From: Denitrobacterium detoxificans
GTDB taxonomy: Bacteria > Actinomycetota > Coriobacteriia > Coriobacteriales > Eggerthellaceae
NCBI RefSeq assembly: GCF_001643775.1
Contig: NZ_CP011402.1
Location: forward strand, 1,458,432-1,522,431
Reading direction: 5' to 3'
DNA length: 64,000 nucleotides
Every line of letters starts with the position of its first letter. Within the stretch, counting starts at the first letter, position 1. The notes below the pieces were generated by a model, which was not told the origin of the DNA, searched no databases, and was given only the letters and a program-made list of their open reading frames with translations. Shown here piece by piece: positions 8,978-17,925 of this stretch. Position numbers and translations under genes: made by a program.

Positions 8978-9370
8978 CTATGCCAAGTCTTCCAAACGGC
9001 CATGCGCTTCGTATCGGGTGATACGGGACGCATGATTGAACCCATCCACGAACACGACATGAGGCTTTGCGGATGCGGCCTCTTCTTCGTCCATCTGGGC
9101 ATAGGCCATGATGATCACGTGATTACCCACGTTGGCGCAGTGAGCAGCCGCGCCGTTCACGCAAATGACGCCGCTCCCCCGTTCGCCGGCAATGGCATAG
9201 GTGGCGAAACGGTCGCCCCGTTCCACGTTCGCGATTTCCACGCGCTCGTATTCGCGAATGCCCGCAGCGTCGAGCAAATCGGCATCGATAGTGATGCTGC
9301 CGATGTAATCCAGCTCGGCCTGCGTCACGCGGGCGCGGTGAATTTTCCCATGTAGCATGGTGGTTAGCAA
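8978..9370 (-). CDS. panD: Aspartate 1-decarboxylase (TTG start)
   Basis: Makes beta-alanine from aspartate. The precursor is expected to self-cleave at the Gly-Ser bond in YIGSITID to form the pyruvoyl group. Length (130 residues) and motifs ([38 protein letters not shown]) fit the family. AGGAGG lies seven bases before the TTG at 9370 but 19 bases before the ATG at 9358, so I take TTG as the start. The Shine-Dalgarno sequence is one arm of a 10-bp perfect inverted repeat (9377-9420), which suggests control of translation. Confidence 0.94.
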   Translation of the reverse strand: MLTTMLHGKIHRARVTQAELDYIGSITIDADLLDAAGIREYERVEIANVERGDRFATYAIAGERGSGVICVNGAAAHCANVGNHVIIMAYAQMDEEEAASAKPHVVFVDGFNHASRITRYEAHGRLEDLA

Positions 9371-9376
9371 AACAAA

Positions 9377-9420
9377 TCCTCCTGATCCCTCTGACGTGCT
9401 AAAGGATGCTATCAGGAGGA
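9377..9420 (-). promoter_or_regulatory. Inverted repeat that can sequester the panD ribosome-binding site
   Basis: In the minus-strand RNA, TCCTCCTGAT (9411-9420) precedes ATCAGGAGGA (9377-9386) by 24 bases. The second arm contains the panD Shine-Dalgarno AGGAGG. A second TTCCTCCT copy lies a few bases further upstream (about 9423-9430), giving two alternative anti-SD partners. The arrangement could hide or expose the panD start. The trigger is unknown. Confidence 0.55.
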
Positions 9421-9467
9421 ACCAGGAGGAACAAATAGATTTAATTTATGCGGGGTATTGCGGGGAA

Positions 9468-10673
9468 CTACTCCTGCCCATGCATAAGCGACAGGGCCTT
9501 ATCGAGCACGATGTCGGCCAATTCTGCCTTGAGCATATACGGAACGTGCTCGTCACCGTCTTCGGTGACCATCCAGATCTCGTTGCCCTCGGTACCGAAC
9601 GCCAAGCCATTGCCCACCTGATTGGCAATGATCATGTCGGCGTTCTTCGCCAGAAGCTTCTTGCGCGCGTTGGGCACCACGTCGTGCGTTTCCGCAGCGA
9701 AGCCCACGACCACCTGGTCGCCCTTCGCATGGCCCATCTCAGACAGGATGTCGGGGTTTTCCGCCAGGCGAATGGTGGAAAGCGCCGCGTCGTCGAGGCC
9801 CTTCTTCAGCTTGTGGTCGGCTTCGTTTTCCGGGCGCAAGTCGGCCACAGCCGCAGCGAAAATGGCCAGGTCGCACATGGGGAACACCTCGGCCACGGCG
9901 TCGCGCATCTCGCGCGCAGTGCGCACGGGCACCACGGTGACGCCCTCGGGCGCGTCGACGGCAACGGGGCCGGAAACGATCGTGACGTTGGCGCCGCGCT
10001 TGGCAGCGGCCGTGGCGAGCGAATAGCCCGTCTTGCCACTGCTGAAGTTGGTGATGTAGCGCACCGGATCGATGGGCTCGATGGTGGGGCCAGCGGTAAT
10101 CATGAGGTTCATGCCCTTCATGTCGCCGGAAATGCCCAGCGTCGTAAGGGCGCGCGATACGATGTCATCCACGGGCGCCAGCTTGCCGCGACCCACGTAA
10201 CCGCAGGCCAGATAGCCCTCCTGCGCCTCGATGATCTGGTAGCCACGCATTTCCAGAATGGCCATGTTGTTCAAGTTGGCCGGGCTGGTGTACATGTTCA
10301 CGTTCGCCGAAGGGGCAACGATGATGGGGCACGAGCATGCGATAGCCGTGGACGTGAGCAGGTCGTCGGCAATGCCATTGGCCAGCTTGGCAACCACGTT
10401 CACCGTACATGGCGCAATGAGGAAGAGGTCGGCTTCCTCAGCAAGGCTGATGTGAGGAATGGGGTCGCCACCCTCGGTAAACATCTCGACGCCCACTTCT
10501 TCGTGCGTAAGTGCGCGGAAGGTAAGCGGGGTCACGAACTTGGTAGCGTGCTCGGTCATGACGACCCTCACGCGCACGCCAGCGTTCTGCAGACCTCGAA
10601 CGATCTCGCAGGCCTTATACGCTGCAATGCCGCCCGTAACGCCAACCAGGACGGTCTTCTGCTCTGAACCCAT
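9468..10673 (-). CDS. coaBC: Bifunctional phosphopantothenoylcysteine decarboxylase/synthetase
   Basis: Catalyses two steps from 4'-phosphopantothenate to 4'-phosphopantetheine. The N-terminal flavoprotein half opens VLVGVTGGIAAYKA and contains the substrate-clamp motif ACGYVGRGKLAP. The usual PAMN motif reads PSANVNMY, a modest deviation. The C-terminal CoaB half starts near residue 190 with ITAGPTIEPIDPVRYITNFSSGKTG and has AAAVADLRP. The length (401) is normal. It is first in the cluster with panD, panC and the PanS-like transporter, separated from panD by about 100 bases that hold the panD leader repeat. Confidence 0.95.
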   Translation of the reverse strand: MGSEQKTVLVGVTGGIAAYKACEIVRGLQNAGVRVRVVMTEHATKFVTPLTFRALTHEEVGVEMFTEGGDPIPHISLAEEADLFLIAPCTVNVVAKLANGIADDLLTSTAIACSCPIIVAPSANVNMYTSPANLNNMAILEMRGYQIIEAQEGYLACGYVGRGKLAPVDDIVSRALTTLGISGDMKGMNLMITAGPTIEPIDPVRYITNFSSGKTGYSLATAAAKRGANVTIVSGPVAVDAPEGVTVVPVRTAREMRDAVAEVFPMCDLAIFAAAVADLRPENEADHKLKKGLDDAALSTIRLAENPDILSEMGHAKGDQVVVGFAAETHDVVPNARKKLLAKNADMIIANQVGNGLAFGTEGNEIWMVTEDGDEHVPYMLKAELADIVLDKALSLMHGQE

Positions 10674-10706
10674 CTGAATGCTTTCTACTCGTTCGCGCGA
10701 GCGTAC

Positions 10707-11750
10707 CTAGTCGCCAAACGCGCTTTTCCCTATATTACGGCGAAGCACATCGGCAATAATGCGAACGTGCTCCTGGCTATCGTTGAGACACGGAACCCAC
10801 ACAAAGCGGCCGTTCGTGTTCAGGGTATTCGAAATGGAGCCATCAATGGCAGGTTTCGCCGGCTTCGCCCCCGCCCCCTCGAGCGCGGGAACCATTTCCT
10901 GCGGGATGTCGTACATCGTCTCCAGGCAGTCGATGGCAAACCCCGGGCATGCAAAGAACACGCGGAAGTCCTGGCTGCGCCAGCTTTCCAGCACGTCAAG
11001 CGACAGCGGGGACGCCCAGGCCTTGGGGTTGTGGCCAAAGACGCTCTGGTACGACACGGTAACGCTCGCGGGGTCGATACCCAAACGTTCGGCCACCAGG
11101 CGCGTCGTTTCGCGCGTCTGCGTGCGGTACGTGTCGCCCGCTCGCTCGTCCTTCAAGGGAATGGCATGGAACGAGAGCATCAGGCGGTCGCCCGAAGCAG
11201 CGTCGAAGCCCAGGTCGCGAATGCGACGAGCCATCTCGTCGATGTAAAGGGCGTTGTCGTGGTAGTTGTCGATAATGCAGCACGGCGGGCGCCAGCCGAC
11301 TTCCTTGCGGGCGCGGTTGAACGCGTCGATCACGGCAAGCGTGGGCGAATAGGCGCTCTGCGGATACAGCGGCAGCAGCACCAAGCGCTCCACGCCAGCG
11401 TCGCGCATCTCGCGCAGCACGCTGGCAATGGCGGGCTGGCCATATGACATGGCACTACGCACCACAACGTCTTCGCCACCAGCGGAAAGCTCCTTCCCTA
11501 CGGCCTTCGCCAGACGTTCCTGCAGGTAAATGAGGGGCGAGCCATTCTCGTTCCAAATGAAGCGATAGCGCTCGGCCGACGTGAACTTGCGCTTGGGCAA
11601 GATATGGCGGAAGACGAGCCACTTCCAAAGCGGGCGCGGCATCTGGCAGATGCGGTCATCCATAAGGAACTCACGCAAATACGATTCGATGGCATCTGGT
11701 TCGGGAGAGGCGGGCGATCCTGTGTTGGCAATGATGATTCCTGTTTTCAT
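10707..11750 (-). CDS. hemH: Ferrochelatase (protoporphyrin or coproporphyrin type)
   Basis: Inserts ferrous iron into a porphyrin in haem synthesis. The 347-residue protein shows the family's IIANTGSPASPEPDAIESYLREFL opening segment in conserved form, LLPLYPQSAYSPT, LSFHAIPLKDERAGDTY with the putative metal-ligand His195, and PGFAIDCLETMYDI near the C-terminus with the conserved Glu. Many Actinobacteria use the coproporphyrin-dependent route, in which this enzyme would be CpfC; the sequence alone does not separate the two. No other haem gene lies nearby. Confidence 0.9.
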   Translation of the reverse strand: MKTGIIIANTGSPASPEPDAIESYLREFLMDDRICQMPRPLWKWLVFRHILPKRKFTSAERYRFIWNENGSPLIYLQERLAKAVGKELSAGGEDVVVRSAMSYGQPAIASVLREMRDAGVERLVLLPLYPQSAYSPTLAVIDAFNRARKEVGWRPPCCIIDNYHDNALYIDEMARRIRDLGFDAASGDRLMLSFHAIPLKDERAGDTYRTQTRETTRLVAERLGIDPASVTVSYQSVFGHNPKAWASPLSLDVLESWRSQDFRVFFACPGFAIDCLETMYDIPQEMVPALEGAGAKPAKPAIDGSISNTLNTNGRFVWVPCLNDSQEHVRIIADVLRRNIGKSAFGD

Positions 11751-11810
11751 TCCAGTCCAATCTGCGCCAAGCGCGTAAGAGTTAGGCTTGCCTGTCCCTG
11801 ATGAAGTTGA

Positions 11811-12845
11811 TTATAACTGCAGGTCGGGCGTTTGCGCCTGAGCTTCGGCCATCGCCTGCAAAATGCTCTCACCCGCAGCGGTGCGACCCATGCTGCGCGG
11901 CGCCAGCACATCGAGCACCTCGCGCAGATCGGGCGGGAACCCGTCGATCAGGTGAATGTGATCGCCCGTCATGGGATGGTCCACGTCGAGCGAATAGGAA
12001 TGCAGGAATTGGCGCTGCAGGCCCAGCTGCTGCTGTTCGTTGCCCCAGCGATAGAGCGGGTCGCCCACGCAGCAGTGGCCAATGTGCTCCATATGCACGC
12101 GAATCTGGTGCGTGCGACCGGTGTAGAGCTTGCACTCCAAAAGCGTGAAGCCCTGGTCCTTCGTGCCCTGCTCGAAGCGCTCGAGCACCGTGAACGTGGT
12201 AAGCGCATTGCGCGCCGTGGGCTTGTAGGAAATGGCCATGCGCAGGCGGTCGAAGTCAGCACGCGCGATGGGCTCGTCGATCATGCCGGTATCGTAGGCG
12301 ATGTTGCCATGTACGAGCGTGATGTACTTGCGCTCGACGTCGTGCACGCGGATGAGCTCCTGCAGCGCTGCACCGCAAGCATCGCTCTTCGCGCACATCA
12401 TAAGGCCGCTCGTGTCCATGTCGAGCCGATGCACGATGCCAGGGCGGTCGTCGCCCTGCACATGCGCCAAGCTGTCGCGGCCATACGCATAGATAAGTGC
12501 GTTCACCAGCGTAAACGACGGATGATTGGGCGCGGGGTGCACGCACAGCCCCGCCTGCTTGGAAATGACGATCATGTCGTCGTCTTCGTAGCGAATATCG
12601 AGCGGGATGTCCTCGCCCCGCAGGTCGATATGCTGCGCTTGCGGCACTTCCTCGTACACGATGGTGTCGCCCGCGCAGACCTTCGTCTTCTTGGTAGCGG
12701 TGGCTCCGTTCACGAACACGGCACCCGCCTCGATCTGCTTGGCAGCCTGGCTGCGGCTTTCGTAGCAATCGCGCAGCGCCAGGTACACATCAAGACGCAT
12801 ACCCTCGTCTTCGCCACCTACCTGGCACATGAGAGCACGAGCCAT
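11811..12845 (-). CDS. RluD-family RNA pseudouridine synthase
   Basis: Converts uridine to pseudouridine in rRNA or tRNA. An S4-like RNA-binding domain covers roughly residues 15-75. The catalytic domain follows, with HRLDMDTSGLM (catalytic Asp142), RKYITLVHG and CKLYTGRTHQIRVHMEHIGH. The length (344) fits RluC/RluD. The start ATG overlaps the lspA stop (TAATG), so translation is probably coupled. The lspA-rluD order is common in Gram-positive bacteria. The exact target site cannot be assigned. Confidence 0.92.
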   Translation of the reverse strand: MARALMCQVGGEDEGMRLDVYLALRDCYESRSQAAKQIEAGAVFVNGATATKKTKVCAGDTIVYEEVPQAQHIDLRGEDIPLDIRYEDDDMIVISKQAGLCVHPAPNHPSFTLVNALIYAYGRDSLAHVQGDDRPGIVHRLDMDTSGLMMCAKSDACGAALQELIRVHDVERKYITLVHGNIAYDTGMIDEPIARADFDRLRMAISYKPTARNALTTFTVLERFEQGTKDQGFTLLECKLYTGRTHQIRVHMEHIGHCCVGDPLYRWGNEQQQLGLQRQFLHSYSLDVDHPMTGDHIHLIDGFPPDLREVLDVLAPRSMGRTAAGESILQAMAEAQAQTPDLQL

Positions 12846-13381
12846 TATTCGCCCTTGCCCGCGTCCACGGCAGTGGAAGCCTCGTCGGACGCGAAGACGG
12901 AAAGGAACAAGCTGATCATGAGAAGCGCGATTCCCACCGTAACGCCGATATCGGCCACGTTGAACACGGGGAAATCGATGAACGTGCAGTTGATGAAGTC
13001 GACCACGTAGCCATACGCCAGGCGGTCGATGGCATTGCCCAGGCCGCCCGAGGCAACCAGGGCAAGCGAGATGACTTCCAGCAGGGCAACCTGGCCCTTA
13101 CGCGCCACAGACGCGAACCACATGATCACGACAACGCTGATAATCACGCTGAAGATGCCCAGCGCAAACGTGGACTGGCTGAAGATGCCCCAGGCAGCAC
13201 CGGTGTTGTGAACCAGAATGAACTGGAACAGACCCAGCACGTTGTCGGCAAACACATGGCCTACCTGGCCATTGTCGAATGCCACCTTGGTGATGCGGTC
13301 GAGAATAAGCCAAACGGCCACGATGACCGTGAAGGCCACCGTGGCTTGCTTGGCGGAAAGTCGCTTCATGGCGTTGGGCAT
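12845..13381 (-). CDS. lspA: Lipoprotein signal peptidase (signal peptidase II)
   Basis: Cleaves the signal peptide of lipidated prolipoproteins in the membrane. The 178-residue protein has four hydrophobic segments. The two catalytic Asp motifs are visible: GGLGNAIDRLAYGYVVDFI and FPVFNVADIGVTVG. The N-terminal HNTGAAWGIF is also typical. It begins three bases after ileS and overlaps the following pseudouridine synthase by one base, giving the operon ileS-lspA-rluD. Confidence 0.95.
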   Translation of the reverse strand: MPNAMKRLSAKQATVAFTVIVAVWLILDRITKVAFDNGQVGHVFADNVLGLFQFILVHNTGAAWGIFSQSTFALGIFSVIISVVVIMWFASVARKGQVALLEVISLALVASGGLGNAIDRLAYGYVVDFINCTFIDFPVFNVADIGVTVGIALLMISLFLSVFASDEASTAVDAGKGE

Positions 13382-13384
13382 GCG

Positions 13385-16246
13385 CTATTCCTCGGTGAAG
13401 CCGATTTCGTCGAGCACGTTGCCGCAGCGCTCGCACACATGCGGATGCGCGGCGTTGCCACCCAGGTCGCGGTAGTTCCAGCAGCGCGGGCACTTTTCCT
13501 TTTCGCTCACGCCGATGGTAGCGGCCATGTCCTCGCCCTCGCACTGCGAAAGCTCAACGCCGCTCACGATGAACAGCTCTTCGAGCATGCCGGCTTCGTA
13601 GGACTGCAGCGCGGCAAAGGCAGCAGCGGGAACCTGCAGCTGAACGGTAGCTTCCTGGCTCTTGTTCACCAGACCGTTGCTGCGCGCGTCTTCCAGCGCC
13701 TTGGTAACCACCTCGCGCGCCTGCAGCACGTAGGCGAAGGAATCGGCGATGGCGGCCGTATCGGCAGGCAGCGCGGGCACGAAGTCGTCGCGCGTGGGCC
13801 AGCCAGCCAGCTGCACCGATTCGGGACGACCCTCGCGGTTGCGAATGGACTCGGGGTAATGCTGCCACACTTCCTCGGTGGTAAAGCTGATGATGGGCGT
13901 CATGATGCGAACGAGCACTTCCAGGATGTTCATGAGAACCGTCTGGGCGCTGCGACGCAGCGGGCTGTTCGGGGCTTCCGAATACAGGCGATCCTTCAGC
14001 GAATCCAGGTACACGGCGGAAAGGTCGCCCACCACGTAGTCGTACAGCGCACGATACGCGCGATGATACTGGTACGCATTGAACGCAGCATCCACGTCGT
14101 TGAGCAGCTGTTCCAGGCGCACCATGGCCCACTGGTCGATGGGCGTGAGTTCGTCGAAGCTAGCGACGCAGTTCACCTGGTCGTCGAAGTCGGGCAACGA
14201 GCCCAGCAGGAAGCGGAACGTATTGCGGAAGCGACGATATGCATCGGACACGCGCTTCAGGATGTTGTCGGAAATGGACACGTCGACCGAGTAGTCGGTG
14301 GACGCAACCCACAGGCGCAGCACGTCGGCGCCGAACTTGTTGCACACTTCGTTCGGGTCGATGCCGTTGCCCTTGCTCTTGCTCATCTTCTCGCCGTTTT
14401 CGTCGACGGTGAAGCCGCAGCAGACAACGCTCTTGTAGGGCGAGGTGCCAAATGCGCCCACGCCGCACAGAAGCGAGCTCTGGAACCAGCCGCGGTGCTG
14501 GTCGGAGCCTTCCAGGTACATGTCGGCAGGCCACTTCAGGCCGTCCGCCTCGGCGCGGTGCTGCAGCACGCCCACGTTGGACACGCCGGATTCCCACCAG
14601 ACGTCGAGGATGTCCTTTTCGGGAACCAGGTCGGTGCCGCCGCATGCGGAGCAGCAGGTGCCTTCGGGCAGGTATTCGGAAGGCTGCTTGGTGAACCAAG
14701 CGTCGGCGCCTTCGGTGTTGAACAGGTCGATAACCGCGTCGAACGTCTCTTCGGTAGCCACGACTTCGCCGCAATGCGCGCACTTGAACACGGGGATGGG
14801 CACGCCCCAGTTACGCTGACGCGAAATGCACCAGTCGGGACGGTCCTCCACCATGGCGCCAATGCGGTTGACGCCCCATTCGGGCACGAAGCGCACGTGG
14901 TTGTGAATCTGGTCGAGCGCCTTCTCACGCAGGCCCGTTTCGTCCATGGAGACGAACCACTGGTCGGTGGCGCGGAAGATGACGGGCTCGTGGCAGCGCC
15001 AGCAGTGCGGATAGCTGTGGTTGATGTCCTCGTGCAGGATGAGCGTGCCGCGCTCGCGCAGCCATTCGATGATCTTGGGGTTGGCGTCGTTCACGTCCAT
15101 GCCGCTGAACGGACCGCCGGTGCCCATGCCCTCGCCCGTGTAGAAGCGGCCGTCGTCGTCGACGGGCATCACTACGGGAATGCCGAACTTCATGCCGGCC
15201 TTGTAGTCGTCGACGCCGTGACCAGGCGCACCATGAACGATGCCCGTGCCGTCTTCCAGCGTGACGTAGTCGGCGTGGATGAACGTGCCCTCTTCGCCAG
15301 CGTCGCCGAAGATGGGCTGCTTGTACTTGTTGCCAGCCAGCTGCTCGCCCGTGGCGTGCCAGACCTCGCCGTCCACTTCCACCAGGTTGCATTCCCAGCC
15401 GAACTTCTCGCAGCACTTCGCCGCCAGCTCGCGGGCGAAGATGGTGGGGCGACCGTCGTGCATGACGGCCACGTACTCGGCCTTCGGATGCAGGATGACA
15501 ATAACGTCAGCAGGAAGCGTCCAAGGCGTGGTGGTCCAGATGGCCACGTCGACGGAGCCCTCGTAGGCTTCCAGGCCCGCAGGCGTGGTGGTGAGCTCGA
15601 AGCGCACGAAGATGGCGGGGCTTACCTCGTCACCGTATTCGATTTCGGCTTCGGCCAGGGCGGTATGGCAGTGGCTGCACCAATGGATGGGCTTGCGGCC
15701 GCGATACACGGCGCCATCCAGGTACATCTTCTTGAAGACTTCTACGTTCGCGCTCTCGTAGGTGGGCTGGAACGTGAGGTACGGATGATCCCAGTCGGCG
15801 TTCACGCCCAGGCGCTTGAAGCCATCGCGCTGCACGTCGACGAACTTTTCGGCCCATTCGCGGCACATCTTGCGGATGACCGACTGAGGCAGCTCGTTCA
15901 TCTTCTGGGTGCCGATTTTCTTTTCGACCTCGTGCTCGATGGGCTGACCGTGCGTGTCCCAGCCGGGGATGTACGGCGTGAAATAGCCACGCTGCGCGTT
16001 GGTCTTGTTCACGAAGTCCTTCAGAATCTTATTGAAGGCATGGCCAATGTGGATGGGGCCGTTGGCGTACGGAGGGCCGTCGTGCAGCACGAACGGCTGG
16101 CCGTCCTTATTCTTCTCCAGCACCTTGTGGTAGATGTCGATGTCGTTCCACCACTGCAGGCGCGAAGGCTCGTTCTGAGGCAGATTACCCCTCATCGCGA
16201 AGTCAGTCTTGGGCAGAATCATCGTCTGTTTATACGCGTTGGCCAC
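13385..16246 (-). CDS. ileS: Isoleucyl-tRNA synthetase
   Basis: Charges tRNA-Ile. The class I motifs are GPIHIGHAFNKIL (HIGH) and KMSKSKGNGIDP (KMSKS). The CP1 editing domain lies between them. The C-terminal zinc finger CPRCWNYRDLGG...CERCG is present. At about 953 residues it is the bacterial long form. The open frame reaches a GTG at 16261, but GGAAGG lies six bases before a second GTG at 16246 (encoding MANAYKQTM), which I prefer. The leader is short, with no room for a T-box. Confidence 0.95.
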   Translation of the reverse strand: MANAYKQTMILPKTDFAMRGNLPQNEPSRLQWWNDIDIYHKVLEKNKDGQPFVLHDGPPYANGPIHIGHAFNKILKDFVNKTNAQRGYFTPYIPGWDTHGQPIEHEVEKKIGTQKMNELPQSVIRKMCREWAEKFVDVQRDGFKRLGVNADWDHPYLTFQPTYESANVEVFKKMYLDGAVYRGRKPIHWCSHCHTALAEAEIEYGDEVSPAIFVRFELTTTPAGLEAYEGSVDVAIWTTTPWTLPADVIVILHPKAEYVAVMHDGRPTIFARELAAKCCEKFGWECNLVEVDGEVWHATGEQLAGNKYKQPIFGDAGEEGTFIHADYVTLEDGTGIVHGAPGHGVDDYKAGMKFGIPVVMPVDDDGRFYTGEGMGTGGPFSGMDVNDANPKIIEWLRERGTLILHEDINHSYPHCWRCHEPVIFRATDQWFVSMDETGLREKALDQIHNHVRFVPEWGVNRIGAMVEDRPDWCISRQRNWGVPIPVFKCAHCGEVVATEETFDAVIDLFNTEGADAWFTKQPSEYLPEGTCCSACGGTDLVPEKDILDVWWESGVSNVGVLQHRAEADGLKWPADMYLEGSDQHRGWFQSSLLCGVGAFGTSPYKSVVCCGFTVDENGEKMSKSKGNGIDPNEVCNKFGADVLRLWVASTDYSVDVSISDNILKRVSDAYRRFRNTFRFLLGSLPDFDDQVNCVASFDELTPIDQWAMVRLEQLLNDVDAAFNAYQYHRAYRALYDYVVGDLSAVYLDSLKDRLYSEAPNSPLRRSAQTVLMNILEVLVRIMTPIISFTTEEVWQHYPESIRNREGRPESVQLAGWPTRDDFVPALPADTAAIADSFAYVLQAREVVTKALEDARSNGLVNKSQEATVQLQVPAAAFAALQSYEAGMLEELFIVSGVELSQCEGEDMAATIGVSEKEKCPRCWNYRDLGGNAAHPHVCERCGNVLDEIGFTEE

Positions 16247-16285
16247 TTCTGTACCTTCCACATATGCCTAAATTTACAAATGGCT

Positions 16286-16291
16286 ATTATA
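16286..16291 (-). promoter_or_regulatory. Probable -10 element of the ileS promoter
   Basis: A perfect TATAAT is read on the minus strand about 40 bases before the chosen ileS start. No convincing -35 box is seen at the usual spacing. The predicted untranslated leader is only about 30 bases. Confidence 0.5.
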
Positions 16292-16508
16292 GGGGCAAAA
16301 CGGGCGCGGTTGGGCGGCGGCGCAAAAACGCCAAATCCACGCGCGCGCCGAATGCGCGGTGCTGGGAAAATGGCGCAAGGCATGAAGCGCGGCGGTGCGC
16401 TGAGAACGAACCCGATGTATACAGCTGCTGGGCGTGCCGAATCCAGCCTCTCACCAAACGCGCATGCAAACGGACCTGCAATATGCAGCCACTGGCCGCA
16501 ATCGACAG

Positions 16509-17819
16509 CTACTTGTAATCGGCGGGATTCTTGCTCGAGCTGCCCGTAAGGTTCTGGCGCGTGCGCATCTCGCGGCCGAACTGCACGGCGTACTCGCCAA
16601 AGCGATCGCGCACCATGTCGGTGGCCGTCTTCAGGTTCTCGCGTTGCTCTTCGCTGGGCAGGCTGGCGTCGGGCGCTTCGTCTTCTAGCTCAAAGAGCGA
16701 ATCTTGCACGGGCGCTTCCCCATCGAATCGCGAAACGCCACACCCCACCAGGCGCACCGCCGTCCCCGGATGCCACAAGTCGCCGAGCATGGAACGCAAA
16801 TGCGCCGCAATCACATACTCGTCGTTCGTGGGTTCGGGCAAGCGCTTCTGCGCGCTGCGGACGTTCAGATTCGCGTAGCGTATCTTCAGGGAAACCGTGC
16901 TGCCGGACAGGCCCTTCAGGCGCAGGCGACGCCCCACCTTCGCGGCCACGGTGCCAATGGCGGCCTCGATGTCGGCGCGCTCCGTAAGGTCATGCGCGAA
17001 GCTGATCTCGTTGCTCACCTGCTTTACCGGCTCGCCCGCGGAGATGCCGTCGGTGTCGGCACCCAGGCAGCGTGCGCGCATAGCCTCGGCATTCTTGCCG
17101 AACACACGCCGCAGCACGTCGGGATCGGCCGCAGCCACCTGGCCCAGCGTGGTGATGCCGAAATCCTTCAGGTGAGCCTGGGCCACGGGACCAATGCCGC
17201 TCATGCGCGACGTGGGCAGCGGCGCCAGGAAAGCCGCCTCGCGCCCCGGGTACACCACGGTGATGCCGCGCGGCTTGTCGGCTTCGGAAGCCGTCTTCGC
17301 AACCGCCTTGCTCACTCCCAGGCCGATGGAGCAGGTAACGCCCAGCTCGTGCACGCGGCGCTGAATGCGCATGGCCACGCTCACGGGGCTTTCCGGGCGA
17401 TGCGCCGTGGGCGTGATGTCCAAGAACGCCTCGTCCACACTCACCTGTTGAATGAAGGGGCTTTCGCTTTCCATAATGGCCATGACCTGGCGCGACATTT
17501 CGCGATAGCGACTGAAGTGCCCTGGCGTCCAAATGGCTTGCGGGCACAGACGCCGCGCCGTGGCCGCCGCCATGGCGCTACGCACGCCAAATGCGCGCGC
17601 CTCGTACGAACACGTGGAGACAACGCCGCGCGCGTCGGCCGAGCCGCCCACGATAACGGGCTTGCCGCGCCACGCGGGATGGTCCAACTGCTCCACGGAA
17701 GCGAAGAATGCGTCCAAATCGAGGAGCATGATGGCACGACCGTTCCACGAACTATCGTTCGCCTGCACCATATCTTGTGGCACGAATGCGGTCTCATTGT
17801 TGTCTTGTTCGAATCTCAT
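16509..17819 (-). CDS. dinB: DNA polymerase IV (Y family)
   Basis: Error-prone translesion polymerase. The palm motif MLLDLDAFFASVEQLDHPAWRGKPV and the second catalytic segment VSVDEAFLD are intact, as are SYEARAFGVRSAM and the helix-hairpin-helix region GIGPVAQAHLKDFGI. The little-finger domain follows. The length (436) is slightly above typical because of a short acidic C-terminal tail. I see neither a clear LexA box nor a strong ribosome site at the ATG at 17819. It is divergent from the PLP-fold gene. Confidence 0.93.
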   Translation of the reverse strand: MRFEQDNNETAFVPQDMVQANDSSWNGRAIMLLDLDAFFASVEQLDHPAWRGKPVIVGGSADARGVVSTCSYEARAFGVRSAMAAATARRLCPQAIWTPGHFSRYREMSRQVMAIMESESPFIQQVSVDEAFLDITPTAHRPESPVSVAMRIQRRVHELGVTCSIGLGVSKAVAKTASEADKPRGITVVYPGREAAFLAPLPTSRMSGIGPVAQAHLKDFGITTLGQVAAADPDVLRRVFGKNAEAMRARCLGADTDGISAGEPVKQVSNEISFAHDLTERADIEAAIGTVAAKVGRRLRLKGLSGSTVSLKIRYANLNVRSAQKRLPEPTNDEYVIAAHLRSMLGDLWHPGTAVRLVGCGVSRFDGEAPVQDSLFELEDEAPDASLPSEEQRENLKTATDMVRDRFGEYAVQFGREMRTRQNLTGSSSKNPADYK

Positions 17820-17925
17820 GATGCAAGAATAGCATGCGCCGTGTATTGAGGTTCCAATGTGCTAGCATTGACACTCACGCGCGACGTACGCGCTACGGAA
17901 AGCGGGTATTAGAGAGGGGTCACCT

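Noticed and set aside
9421-9467. Possible terminator between coaBC and panD
   Set aside because: No stem with a T run is present; the repeats there fit translational control of panD better.
16262-16508. Possible T-box leader of ileS
   Set aside because: A TATAAT lies only about 40 bases before the start, leaving no room; the upstream sequence shows no T-box core or specifier loop.
13208-16549. 1113-codon plus-strand frame opposite ileS
   Set aside because: It is the antisense of ileS and lspA, a common effect of GC-rich codon use; the synthetase motifs are on the other strand.
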